Notes: a model not told the origin generated them from the sequence alone. Counted from the first letter of the stretch, positions 50,885 to 59,582 are shown. The stretch is DNA of 64,000 nucleotides from Sphingomonas pituitosa NBRC 102491 (GCF_001598435.1 NZ_BCYY01000007.1:1-64000); one strand, 5' to 3'. Made by a program: numbers and translations.

Positions 50885-51939
50885 TGGGCATGAAACCAGT
50901 CCGCACGCTCATCGTCGACGACAGCGCCTCGATGCGCGCGACGCTGAAGCGGATGCTCTCGGCCGACCCCGAGATCGAAGTGGTCGGCATGGCGCCGGAG
51001 CCGTTCGCGGCCCGCGACATGATCAAGGCGCTCAACCCCGACGTTCTGACGCTCGACGTCGAAATGCCGGGGATGGATGGCCTGTCGTTCCTCGAGCGCA
51101 TCATGCGCCTCCGGCCGATGCCGGTGGTGATGTGCTCCACCCTCACCGCGCGCGGCGCGGAAGTGACGATCGAGGCGCTGCGCCTGGGCGCGGTGGACTA
51201 TGTCACCAAGCCCAGCGGCACGCCCGAGGACATCGAGCGCGACGCCGGCCTGCTGTGCGAGAAGGTGAAGAGCGCGGCGCGCTCGGTCGCCCGCGCCGGC
51301 CCGCAGCGCCTGCCCGCGCAGCCCAGCGTCGGCGCCGCAGGCGGCGGTGCGGCCGCGCAGCTGATCGCGATCGGTTCGTCGACGGGCGGCGTGGAAGCGC
51401 TGTTCTCGCTGCTGCCCGCGCTGCCGGAGGATTCGCCGCCGATCCTGATCGTCCAGCACATGCCGGCGACCTTCACGCGCAGCTTCGCGCAGCGCCTGAA
51501 CGCCGAATGCCGCGTCAACGTCGTGGAAGCTACGGATGGTGCCCAGGTGACCCCCGGAACCGTCTATATTGCTCCTGGAGGCGAACGACATATGGAACTC
51601 TCGGGCGGTGCCAATGGCCGGATCAAGCTGATCGCCGGCGACCCGGTGACCGGCCATCGTCCCTCGGTGGACGTGCTGTTCCGTTCGGTCTCCAAACTGG
51701 GCGCGGGTGCCGTCGGCGTCATCCTTACCGGGATGGGCAGCGACGGTGCGCAGGGCCTTCTGGCGATGCGCCGGGCCGGTGCCCGCACGCTGGGCCAGAC
51801 GAAAGAAACCTGCGTGGTGTGGGGCATGCCCCGCGCCGCCAAGGAAGCGGGTGCGGTGGAGAAGGAAGTCGGGCTTTCGGCCATGCCGGAGGCCATTCTG
51901 AAAGCTTGTCGAGAAACGGTTAAGGTTGGGAGCGCATAA
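50884..51939 (+). CDS. cheB: Chemotaxis receptor methylesterase CheB
   Basis: The 351-residue protein has a receiver domain (IVDDSASM, Asp58 in TLDVEMPGMDG, Lys109 in YVTKPSG), an Ala/Gly-rich linker, and the methylesterase domain. The catalytic triad is Ser166 in GSSTGG, His192 in VQHMP and Asp287 in GMGSDG. It removes or deamidates receptor methyl groups when phosphorylated by CheA. The ATG at 50884 overlaps the cheR stop; an ATG two codons later is possible. Confidence 0.96.
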   Translation: MGMKPVRTLIVDDSASMRATLKRMLSADPEIEVVGMAPEPFAARDMIKALNPDVLTLDVEMPGMDGLSFLERIMRLRPMPVVMCSTLTARGAEVTIEALRLGAVDYVTKPSGTPEDIERDAGLLCEKVKSAARSVARAGPQRLPAQPSVGAAGGGAAAQLIAIGSSTGGVEALFSLLPALPEDSPPILIVQHMPATFTRSFAQRLNAECRVNVVEATDGAQVTPGTVYIAPGGERHMELSGGANGRIKLIAGDPVTGHRPSVDVLFRSVSKLGAGAVGVILTGMGSDGAQGLLAMRRAGARTLGQTKETCVVWGMPRAAKEAGAVEKEVGLSAMPEAILKACRETVKVGSA

Positions 51940-51941
51940 CA

Positions 51942-52331
51942 ATGCCCGCTGCATCACAAATCAAGGTGATGGTCGTTGATGATCAGACCAGTATGCGGGC
52001 GATGATCCGTCGTGCGCTGCAGGATCTCGGGTTCAAGGACGTCCGCGACAAGGCCAGCGCCCCGGAAGCGCTTTCCGCAATCAAGAGCGACCGCGTCCAC
52101 CTGGTCATCTCCGACTACAACATGCCCGAGATGGACGGGCTGCAGTTCCTGGAGGCGGTTCGCGCCGACCCGGTGATCGGCAAGACCGTGTTCATCATGC
52201 TCACCGGCTCGTCCGACCGCGAGGTCGTGCAGAAGGCGGCGGCGCTGGGTGTGAACAATTATGTCGTCAAGCCTTTCGCGCCGGCGGCGCTGAAGGAAAA
52301 GATCGAACGCGTTTTCGGCGAGCTGACCTGA
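51942..52331 (+). CDS. cheY: Chemotaxis response regulator CheY (second copy)
   Basis: The 129-residue single receiver has VMVVDDQTSMRAM, Asp58 in ISDYNMPEMDG, Thr88 in MLTGSS and Lys110 in VVKPFAP. It differs clearly from the first CheY of the operon. Two CheYs without CheZ is the usual alphaproteobacterial pattern, in which one CheY drives the motor and the other acts as phosphate sink. Which plays which role cannot be read here. It lies two bases after cheB. Confidence 0.94.
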   Translation: MPAASQIKVMVVDDQTSMRAMIRRALQDLGFKDVRDKASAPEALSAIKSDRVHLVISDYNMPEMDGLQFLEAVRADPVIGKTVFIMLTGSSDREVVQKAAALGVNNYVVKPFAPAALKEKIERVFGELT

Positions 52332-52332
52332 T

Positions 52333-52857
52333 ATGCGCAGAGTTTCCATCGTACAGGGCGAGAACGCGGTGATCGCGGAGCCCCATGTCATGATTTCGAC
52401 CCTGCTCGGGAGCTGCGTGGCCGCATGCCTCTACGACCCGGTCGCCAAGGTCGGAGGCATGAACCACTTCCTGCTCGGCGAGCCGGGCGCGGACCACAAG
52501 GTCTCGAACTCGGACATGGCACGCTACGGCGTGCATGCGATGGAACTCCTGATCAACAGCATGATGGCCAAGGGCGCCTCGCGCCAGCGGCTGCAGGCCC
52601 ATCTGTACGGTGGTGCCAACATCATCTCCGGCCTGGGGAACATCGGCGCCTCCAACGGCGCCTTTGCCCGCCGGTTCATGGAGACCGAAGGCATCACGAT
52701 CGCGCATTGCGATCTCGGCGGCACGCTCGCCCGCAAGGTCGAGTTCCTGCCGCACGAAGGCAAGAGCCGCTGCACCAAGGTGGCGGAGCGCGTCCAGGAA
52801 CGTCCGGTCGCCCCCCTGCCTGTTGCCGCCCCCGACGGAGAATTGGAGCTTTTCTGA
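52333..52857 (+). CDS. cheD: Chemoreceptor glutamine deamidase CheD
   Basis: The 174-residue protein has the CheD active-site pattern: Cys28 in LLGSCVAACLYD, His45 in GGMNHFLL and the Ser/Thr pair at 22-23. It is followed by RYGVHAMELLINSMM and KAHLYGGAN-type sequence (LQAHLYGGANII). CheD deamidates receptor glutamines. Its stop overlaps the next gene by one base. The C-terminal 20 residues are Pro-rich and variable. Confidence 0.93.
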   Translation: MRRVSIVQGENAVIAEPHVMISTLLGSCVAACLYDPVAKVGGMNHFLLGEPGADHKVSNSDMARYGVHAMELLINSMMAKGASRQRLQAHLYGGANIISGLGNIGASNGAFARRFMETEGITIAHCDLGGTLARKVEFLPHEGKSRCTKVAERVQERPVAPLPVAAPDGELELF

Positions 52858-53189
52858 TGTCCTGCCTGCCCATGTCGGAACCCTCTCACGCGCAAGCCCT
52901 GCCCGGCTACGATCCGTTCGCGGGCGTGCTGCACAGCGTCATGGCCGGCGAGATCCGCGAAATCAGCAAGAAGCTCGAAGGTCTGGCCGAAGTGCTGGTC
53001 TGCGACGAGCATTTCGCCGCCAATTATCTCGAGCAGCTCCAGGCGTTCGACTATCTGATCCAGCATGCCGACGAGTGCGTGAACCTGCTGGAGCGGATCG
53101 CGGGCGGCGAGGACTCGCTCTCGGCGATCAGCCATGTCCGCCTCGGCGCGGTGCAGGAACGCCTGCGCAACGCACTGAAGGGTCAGTAA
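52857..53189 (+). CDS. Unknown small helical protein of the chemotaxis operon
   Basis: The 110-residue protein is almost entirely helical: GEIREISKKLEGLAEVL, then FAANYLEQLQAFDYLIQHAD, and HVRLGAVQERLRNALKG at the end. No signal peptide or membrane segment is seen. Its position between cheD and motB suggests a chemotaxis or motor role. Its helical makeup recalls phosphatase-type helpers such as CheZ, but the CheZ C-terminal motif is absent. I do not recognise the family. It is tightly coupled: one-base overlap upstream and one-base gap downstream. Confidence 0.8.
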   Translation: MSCLPMSEPSHAQALPGYDPFAGVLHSVMAGEIREISKKLEGLAEVLVCDEHFAANYLEQLQAFDYLIQHADECVNLLERIAGGEDSLSAISHVRLGAVQERLRNALKGQ

Positions 53190-53190
53190 C

Positions 53191-54036
53191 ATGGCCCGCG
53201 GGGGGGACGTTCGGCCGATCATCGTCAAGAAGGTCAAGAAGGTCGCGGGCGGCCATCACGGCGGCGCGTGGAAGGTGGCCTATGCCGACTTCGTGACCGC
53301 CATGATGGCGTTCTTCATGCTGTTGTGGCTGCTCGCCAATCCGGACAAGGACCGGCTGAAGGGCCTGGCGAAGTATTTCTCGCCGACCATCGCCGACAGC
53401 GGCCCTTCCACACCGGTCAGCAACTCGGCGCCGGGCGCCGGCGGCCCGACCCGCCGCTCCGAAGCAGATCCCAGCGCCGCCAAGGGCCAGCCCACCTTCG
53501 AGGTGACCACCGCCGGTTCCGCGCGCGGCGGCACCGCCGACGTGCCGGCGACGATGCGCGTCATGGCGTCCGAACTGATGGTGGCGCTGGAAGCGACCCC
53601 GCAATCGCAGGGCAAGAAGAATGTCGACGTGCAGCAGGACCGCGAGGGCCTGCGCATCACGCTGATGGACACCGACCAGCAGCCGATGTTCAAGTCGAAC
53701 ACCGCCGAGCTCAATCCCTATGCGCGCACGCTGCTCACCAAGCTGGCGAGCAAGATCTCCACGGTCGGCGCGCAGATCGCGATCGAGGGCCATACCGACG
53801 GCGCGGGCGGCCAGAGCGACGCCAACTGGCTGCTCTCCGGCCAGCGCGCGCTCGCCGCCCGCTCGGCGCTCGTCGCCGGCGGCGTGACGCCGGACCATTT
53901 CGCCGAAGTCGTGGCGATGGGCGCGACCCAGCCGGTGTATCCGGATCAGCCGAACCGCGCCGAGAACCGCCGCATCAGCATCGTGCTCAAGGGCCAGACC
54001 TCGGCGCTGCCGAACGACTCCAGCTTCAAGTTCTGA
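53191..54036 (+). CDS. motB: Flagellar motor stator protein MotB
   Basis: The 281-residue protein has a single membrane helix with the ion-binding Asp33 in WKVAYADFVTAMMAFFMLLW. The plug/linker region is followed by an OmpA-type peptidoglycan-binding domain with IAIEGHTDGAGGQ, ALAARSALVAGGV and NRAENRRISIVL. It pairs with MotA, which starts the same operon some 7.5 kb upstream. One base separates it from the preceding gene; fliL follows ten bases later. Confidence 0.96.
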   Translation: MARGGDVRPIIVKKVKKVAGGHHGGAWKVAYADFVTAMMAFFMLLWLLANPDKDRLKGLAKYFSPTIADSGPSTPVSNSAPGAGGPTRRSEADPSAAKGQPTFEVTTAGSARGGTADVPATMRVMASELMVALEATPQSQGKKNVDVQQDREGLRITLMDTDQQPMFKSNTAELNPYARTLLTKLASKISTVGAQIAIEGHTDGAGGQSDANWLLSGQRALAARSALVAGGVTPDHFAEVVAMGATQPVYPDQPNRAENRRISIVLKGQTSALPNDSSFKF

Positions 54037-54046
54037 GGGGCCGTCC

Positions 54047-54496
54047 GTGAAGAAACTGCTGTTCCTCATCGTCGCGCTGATCGCCGGTCTCGCCGCCGGC
54101 GGCGGCACTGCCTATGCGATGGTGAAGATGCTCGGCATCGGCGGCGCGCCCAAGCAGGAAGCCAAGGTCGAAGAAAAGGAAGAACCCGGCAAGTTCCTGC
54201 CCACCGGCAAGATCCTGGTGCCGCTCGTCTTCGCGGACGGCCACCTGGCCGGCTATGCCTCGATGGACGTGCAGTTGCAGGTGGACGAGGCCAAGGCCGA
54301 TTTCGTCAACCAGCGGATGCCGCTGCTGCTGCATGCCATCAACATGCGCACCTATCGAACCCCGATGGCGGCGGGTCCGGATGGCATGCTGCCGGACCTC
54401 GAAGGCTTCCGGAAACTGGTCGATGCCGCCGCCAACGAGGCGTTCGGCCCCAAGATCGTGCGCAAGATCGCCGTCACCGGCGCCAATCCCGCCTGA
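54047..54496 (+). CDS. fliL: Flagellar basal body-associated protein FliL
   Basis: The 149-residue protein has an N-terminal membrane helix (about 4-27) and an acidic/Lys-rich linker. The FliL domain contains KILVPLVFADGHLAGYASMDV and MPLLLHAINMRTYR. FliL stabilises stators around the rotor. GTG start. It is the last gene of the mot-che run; a new promoter motif follows 39 bases after its stop. Confidence 0.88.
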   Translation: MKKLLFLIVALIAGLAAGGGTAYAMVKMLGIGGAPKQEAKVEEKEEPGKFLPTGKILVPLVFADGHLAGYASMDVQLQVDEAKADFVNQRMPLLLHAINMRTYRTPMAAGPDGMLPDLEGFRKLVDAAANEAFGPKIVRKIAVTGANPA

Positions 54497-54534
54497 CATT
54501 CGTAGCACTACCGATGCGAAGCTGAACGCTCGTT

Positions 54535-54545
54535 CATCCTATAAT
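54535..54545 (+). promoter_or_regulatory. Motility-type promoter motif upstream of the PilZ gene
   Basis: Reads CATCCTATAAT, identical to the motif before motA, 48-58 bases before the PilZ-gene start. Confidence 0.65.
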
Positions 54546-54592
54546 ATGCATAGGGACTGCGTGTTCTGCAGTCGAACGGGGAGACAGACGCC

Positions 54593-55234
54593 GTGGGCGC
54601 AGCCGAACATCAGTTTGACCACAACAGCAGCGATCCCGGCCCCTGGGCCGAGCGTGCCCCGCGCACGGTGACGACGCTGATGGTGGGCAAGCTGATCTGC
54701 GCGGGCGCCGGCGAGCAGCTTTGCCGCGTTCGCAACATCTCCGCCACCGGCATGATGCTCGAGAGCCCCTTCCCCCTGCGCGAGGCCGACGGCATCGTTG
54801 TCGAACTGCGCGGCGGCCCGGTACTCGAAGGCAGGATCATGTGGGTAAGCGCCGGGCGTGCGGGCGTGCAGTTCCCCGCACCGATCGACGTCGAGGAAGT
54901 ACTCGCCACCGCCAAGGGCAGCTCGCCGGCGGCACGCCTGCGTCGTGCCGTGCCGCGCGCGCCGCGCTTCCAGCTCGGCAGCAATGCCCGGCTCGTCTGC
55001 AACGGCGTTTCGCACACCGTGGTGATGGAGAACATCTCGCAGAGCGGTGCCCGCATTCGCCTGTCGAACCAGCCGGACCTCGACCGGGTGATGACGCTCG
55101 TCATCCCCGGGCTCAACCCGCGCAGCTGCACCGTGCGCTGGATCGAAAGCGACTCCGCCGGCGTCGCCTTCATCGACATGATCCCCTATGCCGAACTTGC
55201 CGCCTGGCTGACCGAGGTGCAGGCGCCGCGCTGA
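54593..55234 (+). CDS. Tandem PilZ-domain protein
   Basis: The 213-residue protein has two PilZ-like domains (about 20-105 and 115-205). The second keeps the c-di-GMP pattern, an Arg cluster RRAVPRAPRF and ENISQSGARIR. The first has the second half (NISATGMMLE) but a weak Arg motif, so it may not bind nucleotide. PilZ proteins with flagellar promoters often act as c-di-GMP brakes on motility; that role here is inference. GTG start after GGGGAGA. Confidence 0.85.
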   Translation: MGAAEHQFDHNSSDPGPWAERAPRTVTTLMVGKLICAGAGEQLCRVRNISATGMMLESPFPLREADGIVVELRGGPVLEGRIMWVSAGRAGVQFPAPIDVEEVLATAKGSSPAARLRRAVPRAPRFQLGSNARLVCNGVSHTVVMENISQSGARIRLSNQPDLDRVMTLVIPGLNPRSCTVRWIESDSAGVAFIDMIPYAELAAWLTEVQAPR

Positions 55235-55259
55235 ACGGCGGCGCCGCAGCCCGTCGGCC

Positions 55260-56270
55260 TCATGCCGCGGCGAGGCGCTCGCGCATGTCGCGGCGGCGCC
55301 GCAGCACCGCCCCCGTCGCCGCCACGCCCAGGATCAGCAGCACCCAGGTCTCGCTCTCCGGCACCGCGCTGATGCCGAGCTGGCGCGCCATGGCGTCGGC
55401 GATCGCCTTGTGCACCTGGGTCGTGGGGTGGATCTCGTCGAAATAGAGCGAATTGCTGCAGTTCGCGATCTGCGGCGATCCGCCCCCGACGATCTGGCAC
55501 GGTGTGGTCGTGTTCAGCGTGGCCGGAAGCCCGAATGCAGCGGGCGAGTCCAGCAGGTCGTGCTCTGTCGCGAACAGGTCGAAGAAGGACGCGGTGACGT
55601 CCGGCTGCGCATCGATGCTCGCCGCCATCTGCCGCAGCGCCAGGCTGATCTGGAGCGAACGGGCCGTCAGTTCGTCCAGCCGCCCGGGAATGTTGCCCGC
55701 GAGCGCGGCCGATACCGGCAGCAGGCCGATGTCCGGCGCACCGACGATCGCGAAGTGGCGCGCGCCGAGGCCATAGAGTGCCGTCACCGCGTCGTTGAAG
55801 TCGCTCAACGCCGCAAGAAAGCTCACCGGCCCGCCGGTCAGGAGCGTGTCGCGGACATCGTTGCCGCCGAAGGTGAGCAACACCAGCGCGTCGCTGTCGA
55901 TCGGCGCCCTTACCTGGTTCCAGTACAGCCCGACCTGGGCACGGAAGCTCGGGCTCAGCTCGCCGGGCACGAACTCGGCAGTCGCGCCGCCGACGGCGAC
56001 ATTCCGCCCGCCGGCATATAGCGACGTCGCCGGCGTACCCGTGATCGCCAGGCTCAGATAATCGGCGAAGTTGAAGCCGTTGGAGAAGCGTCCGGCGAAA
56101 TAGCCATCGTCCGGACTGGCGACCGTACCGTTGGTGGCGAGATAGGCGTTGCCGGAATCCACCAGACTGTCGCCGAACACATACAGCCCGGAATAGCTGG
56201 TTGCCGCCCGCGCCGCGGCGGGTGCCACGCACAGCAGGACGACCGCAAAAAACTGCGTGAAAGCCTTCAT
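55260..56270 (-). CDS. Secreted GDSL/SGNH hydrolase with PEP-CTERM-like tail
   Basis: The 336-residue protein has a signal peptide (cleaved near ARA-ATS) and an SGNH hydrolase domain. Block I is FGDSLVDSGNAY, the GGND block is LTFGGNDVRD, and the Asp-His pair is in YFDEIHPT. It ends with VPESETWVLLILGVAATG and an Arg cluster, a PEP-CTERM-type sorting tail with PES in place of PEP. The ATG at 56270 is chosen for AGAGGGGAAG upstream. It converges on the PilZ gene. Substrate (lipid or acetylated glycan) unknown. Confidence 0.9.
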   Translation of the reverse strand: MKAFTQFFAVVLLCVAPAAARAATSYSGLYVFGDSLVDSGNAYLATNGTVASPDDGYFAGRFSNGFNFADYLSLAITGTPATSLYAGGRNVAVGGATAEFVPGELSPSFRAQVGLYWNQVRAPIDSDALVLLTFGGNDVRDTLLTGGPVSFLAALSDFNDAVTALYGLGARHFAIVGAPDIGLLPVSAALAGNIPGRLDELTARSLQISLALRQMAASIDAQPDVTASFFDLFATEHDLLDSPAAFGLPATLNTTTPCQIVGGGSPQIANCSNSLYFDEIHPTTQVHKAIADAMARQLGISAVPESETWVLLILGVAATGAVLRRRRDMRERLAAA

Positions 56271-56432
56271 GACACTTCCCCTCTTGTTTACCACTCCTTA
56301 AGTCTTTGTAGAGACTTATCCAAGTAGTTCATTTGGGGAACATGCCGCCGGCCGACCCACGTCTCGCACTTTACTGCAGCGCAGCAAATGCTTGCGGCTG
56401 CAATTGCATCTCGAACCGAGACGCGCGCGTAT

Positions 56433-56849
56433 TCAGACCTGGATGTCGAGCTTGGCCAATTCTACGCGCACCCGTACGTCGATTTCGCGCATCAGCGCCG
56501 CGAGCTCGGGCTCGGGCGGGGTCGGCACGGTCTGCGACCATTCGACGATCTCGCGCAGCCGCGCGACATTGGGGGTGCCTGCAACCAGTTCCTTGTGCAG
56601 CCGATCCAGCGCATCGATGCCGCGTTCGACATCGCGGGCCTGCTTGCGGCGGCGCTCGGCGATCGGGTTGTTCGCCGCGATCGCGACCAGCATCTGCACG
56701 CTGGTAGGCGGTGTCGCCCCCGGCGTGGGCAGCGGATGGGGCAAGGCGGAGGCCTGATCGTCGAGCCGGTTCACCAGGCCGGGCACAGACTTGGGCAACG
56801 CCGCCAGCAGGTTGCGCGCCATCATCGGTGACAGGCTGTCGATACGCAC
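56433..56849 (-). CDS. fliX: Flagellar assembly regulator FliX
   Basis: The 138-residue protein matches the alphaproteobacterial FliX family: MRIDSLSPMMARNLLAALPK at the start and ELAALMREIDVRVRVELAKL at the end, preceded by helical segments. In Caulobacter FliX couples basal-body assembly to activation of FlbD and lies divergent to flgI, exactly as here. Its head is 84 bases from the flgI start, so the shared region 56850-56933 holds both promoters. Confidence 0.82.
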   Translation of the reverse strand: MRIDSLSPMMARNLLAALPKSVPGLVNRLDDQASALPHPLPTPGATPPTSVQMLVAIAANNPIAERRRKQARDVERGIDALDRLHKELVAGTPNVARLREIVEWSQTVPTPPEPELAALMREIDVRVRVELAKLDIQV

Positions 56850-56884
56850 GAAATCAGACCCTCGCGAGCCTTGTTGGCTCTCCT

Positions 56885-56895
56885 CTTCCTATAAG
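56885..56895 (+). promoter_or_regulatory. Motility-type promoter motif upstream of flgI
   Basis: Reads CTTCCTATAAG, 39-49 bases before the flgI ATG, in the flgI-fliX divergent region. Confidence 0.65.
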
Positions 56896-56933
56896 ACGAG
56901 TAGCGTTAATTTTCCACTTGGCCCGAGAGGTTT

Positions 56934-58037
56934 ATGTATCGTCTCTCCGCATCGTTCCTGGCGCTCGCGCTGGCCTGTGTCGGCGCGCCCCAGGCGATGG
57001 CCCAGACCCGGATCAAGGACATCGTCGACGTCGAGAATGTCCGCGAAAACCAGCTGGTTGGCTATGGCCTCGTGGTCGGCCTCGCCGGCACCGGCGATCG
57101 CATCCGCAATGCGCCCTTCACCGAGGAATCGATGCAGTCGATGCTCGAGCGGATGGGCGTTAACATTCGCGGCACGCAGATGCGCACGCAGAATGTCGCG
57201 GCCGTCTCGATCACCGCGACCATGCCGCCCTTCTCGCGTTCCGGCTCGCGGATCGACGTGCAGGTCTCGGCGCTCGGCGACGCGACCAGCCTGCAGGGCG
57301 GCACGTTGATCGCCTCGTCGCTACGCGCGCTGGACGGCGAGATCTATGCGGTCGCGCAGGGCCCGGTGGCCGTGTCCGGCTTCAAGGCGCAGGGCGCGGC
57401 GGCGAACGTGAGCCGCGGCGTCACCACCTCGGCGCGGATTGCCGGCGGGGCGATCGTCGAGCGCGAGGTACCCTATCAGCTGCGCTCGGCAAACAGCCTC
57501 AAGCTCGCGCTGAAGAACCCCGATTTCTCGACCGCCGACCGTATCGCCCGCGCGATCAACGGCCGCTATCCCGGCGCCGCGCAGATGCTCGATCCGGCGA
57601 CCGTCGAGCTGCGTCCGACCGGCCAGTTCGCCGGTTCGGTGATCGATCTCGTCACCCAGGTCGGCGACCTAGAGGTAAAGGTCGACCAGCCGGCCAAGGT
57701 GGTGATCAACGAAGCCTCGGGCACCGTGGTGATGAACAGCGATGTGCGGATCACCCCGGTGGCGATCGCGCAGGGCGGCCTCACCATCTCCGTCACCGAA
57801 ACACCGCAGGTCTCGCAGCCCGGGCCCTTCTCGCAGGGGCAGACGACGGTGGTGCCGCGCACCCAGGTGCAGGTGAACGACGGCAACGGCGCCAGCCTCG
57901 CGGTGATCAACGGCTCGTCGCTGAAGGCGCTGGTCAGCGGGCTCAACACCCTCGGCGTGTCGCCGCGCGACCTGATCACGATCCTCCAGGCGATCAAGAC
58001 CGCCGGCGCCCTCCAGGCCGAAATCGAGGTACAGTAA
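56934..58037 (+). CDS. flgI: Flagellar P-ring protein FlgI
   Basis: The 367-residue protein has a signal peptide (about 1-23) and the full FlgI sequence. RIKDIVDVENVRENQLVGYG leads to VVGLAGTGD, then GVTTSARIAGGAIVE and PRDLITILQAIKTAGALQAE at the C terminus. FlgI forms the periplasmic P ring around the rod. It overlaps the next gene by one base, giving an flgI-cheL-flbY run. Confidence 0.96.
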   Translation: MYRLSASFLALALACVGAPQAMAQTRIKDIVDVENVRENQLVGYGLVVGLAGTGDRIRNAPFTEESMQSMLERMGVNIRGTQMRTQNVAAVSITATMPPFSRSGSRIDVQVSALGDATSLQGGTLIASSLRALDGEIYAVAQGPVAVSGFKAQGAAANVSRGVTTSARIAGGAIVEREVPYQLRSANSLKLALKNPDFSTADRIARAINGRYPGAAQMLDPATVELRPTGQFAGSVIDLVTQVGDLEVKVDQPAKVVINEASGTVVMNSDVRITPVAIAQGGLTISVTETPQVSQPGPFSQGQTTVVPRTQVQVNDGNGASLAVINGSSLKALVSGLNTLGVSPRDLITILQAIKTAGALQAEIEVQ

Positions 58038-58345
58038 TGACCGACACCACGCCCCTCCCCCTCGCGGCCGCAGGTGCGACCACCCCGGCCAAGCCGCTGC
58101 CGAAAGTGGATCCGAAAAGCGCCAAGACGGCGCAGGAATTCGAAAGCGTGTTCCTGGGCCAGATGACCCAGCTCATGCTGCAGAGCGTCCAGCAGGACGA
58201 ACAGTTCAGCGGCGGCAACGGCGAAGAGATCTTCCGCGGCGTGCTCGCCGAGAAGCTCGGCGCCGAAATGGCGCGCCGCGGCGGCATCGGCCTCGCGCCC
58301 GCCGTTCTCGACCAGATCCTCAAGCTTCAGCAAGGACAGAAATGA
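58037..58345 (+). CDS. Rod-binding protein, FlgJ N-terminal/CheL-like
   Basis: The 102-residue protein has the FlgJ rod-cap domain (AQEFESVFLGQMTQLMLQSV, then FRGVLAEKLGAEMARRGGIG) but no muramidase domain, as in Caulobacter CheL. It helps rod assembly. It overlaps flgI by one base and the next gene by four. Another peptidoglycan hydrolase must cut the wall for the rod; none is visible nearby. Confidence 0.88.
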   Translation: MTDTTPLPLAAAGATTPAKPLPKVDPKSAKTAQEFESVFLGQMTQLMLQSVQQDEQFSGGNGEEIFRGVLAEKLGAEMARRGGIGLAPAVLDQILKLQQGQK

Positions 58346-58767
58346 TCACTCAGCTCGTCGATGCGATGATTTCGCTCACCGCCCTGATGGAAGAGGAAAG
58401 CGAGCGCCTGGCGCGGACGCCCTATATTCCCGAACTGGGTGAAATTGCCGATGCCAAGCTCCGCCTCGCCGGCCGGATCGAAGCCGAAGTCGCCCGCCTG
58501 AAGCGCGAGAATCCGGAAGATTGGCTGGAGACGCTGGAGCCCGACGTACGCGAGCAGCTCTCGGATGCGAGCCGCTCGTTGCGGGACGCATCGATCGTCA
58601 ACTCGCGTATACTTTCGCGTCAGATCGAATTGTCTTCCGAAATGATGGCAGCAATTGCAGCAGAAGCGCAACGCCTGACCGGAAGTCGCACCACCACCTA
58701 CAGCGCGTGCGGCGGACTATACGGCATCGACGCACCGGCGCCGATCTCGGTAAATGCGCGTTTGTGA
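58342..58767 (+). CDS. FlgN-like/FlbY-type flagellar protein
   Basis: The 141-residue protein is mostly helical (MITQLVDAMISLTALMEEES, LAGRIEAEVARLKRENPEDW). It has the length and make-up of FlgN-type export chaperones and of FlbY, which follows cheL in Caulobacter. The identification rests mainly on gene order, so the name is given as a class only. It overlaps the CheL-like gene by four bases. Confidence 0.75.
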   Translation: MITQLVDAMISLTALMEEESERLARTPYIPELGEIADAKLRLAGRIEAEVARLKRENPEDWLETLEPDVREQLSDASRSLRDASIVNSRILSRQIELSSEMMAAIAAEAQRLTGSRTTTYSACGGLYGIDAPAPISVNARL

Positions 58768-58781
58768 AGGTATTTTTGATT

Positions 58782-58810
58782 CGCTGCAGCGCGCAATGAG
58801 CGCTGCAGCG
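58782..58810 (+). terminator. Possible terminator hairpin after the FlbY-like gene
   Basis: An exact 11-bp stem (CGCTGCAGCGC with its complement) around a seven-base loop, 14 bases after the stop codon. There is no T tract, so it may be a stability element or a protein site instead. The rest of 58811-59046 is AT-rich, with a TTATAAG sequence at 58948-58954 that may be the -10 of the next gene. Confidence 0.4.
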
Positions 58811-59046
58811 CGGAATATGTCTGTCTCATTTCAGGGCGATTTGCAGTTCGATCTGGATAAAAAACTCTTCATAACTCCTTGTTTTGGCTTGGTTTTTTAA
58901 CGGTATATTTTCCGTCAACTATAACCTAGCAAAATCAGTGCGTTCGTTTATAAGAAACGGACAGCACGTATGGGAAGAAGAGTGTTTCCTGCCTGGACAC
59001 ATCGGGCAGCTCTCAACGGCTGTGTGATAGCGTTAGGGAGGTGTGG

Positions 59047-59559
59047 ATGAACAAGTTCAAGAGTTTGATGATCGCGGCCGCGACGGCGGCTGGCGCGATC
59101 AGCATGGCGGGCACCGCGCAGGCGGCAACGGTCGTTTGCGCCGATTCTGCTGCGGCTGTCTGCAGCTTCGACGGCTCTGCCGGTGGCTGGAGCAATATCA
59201 AGGTCGACAAGAAGACCACTGTCGCCCAGGCGTTCTCGCTGCTGCTCAACGCACCGGGCACCCTGAGCGTGACCATCACGTCGAACTACCTCGACCTGGT
59301 GAGCCTCTCGTTCGGTGGTGTTACCCTCACCGGTATCACCAAGGGCCTGACGTACCAGTTCGCAGTCATCCCGTCGAACACGCCGCAGCTGCTGACGGTG
59401 TCGATGAAGAACACCAAGAACGCGGCTTATGGCTACAGCTCGCAGCTGGACTTCGCGGCGGTTCCGGAACCGGCCGCCTGGGGCCTGATGATCGGCGGCT
59501 TCGCCATGGCTGGCGGCGCGCTGCGTCGTCGCCGCCTCGCGCGCGTCGCGATCGCCTGA
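59047..59559 (+). CDS. PEP-CTERM (PEPxxWA-type) secreted protein
   Basis: The 170-residue protein has a signal peptide (cleaved near AQA-ATV) and a small beta-rich domain with one cysteine pair. Its C-terminal sorting tag is VPEPAAWGLMIGGFAMAGG followed by RRRR. The tag is the PEPxxWA form characteristic of sphingomonads and is processed by an exosortase, which is not encoded here. GGGAGGTG precedes the ATG at 59047; a GTG two codons earlier is less likely. Function unknown. It ends at a strong terminator. Confidence 0.92.
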   Translation: MNKFKSLMIAAATAAGAISMAGTAQAATVVCADSAAAVCSFDGSAGGWSNIKVDKKTTVAQAFSLLLNAPGTLSVTITSNYLDLVSLSFGGVTLTGITKGLTYQFAVIPSNTPQLLTVSMKNTKNAAYGYSSQLDFAAVPEPAAWGLMIGGFAMAGGALRRRRLARVAIA

Positions 59560-59582
59560 TCGCACGCTTCCGCGTGAAAACG

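Noticed and set aside
52857-53189. Naming the 110-residue protein CheZ
   Set aside because: It is helical and in a che operon, but the CheZ C-terminal CheY-binding motif is absent and it is much shorter than CheZ.
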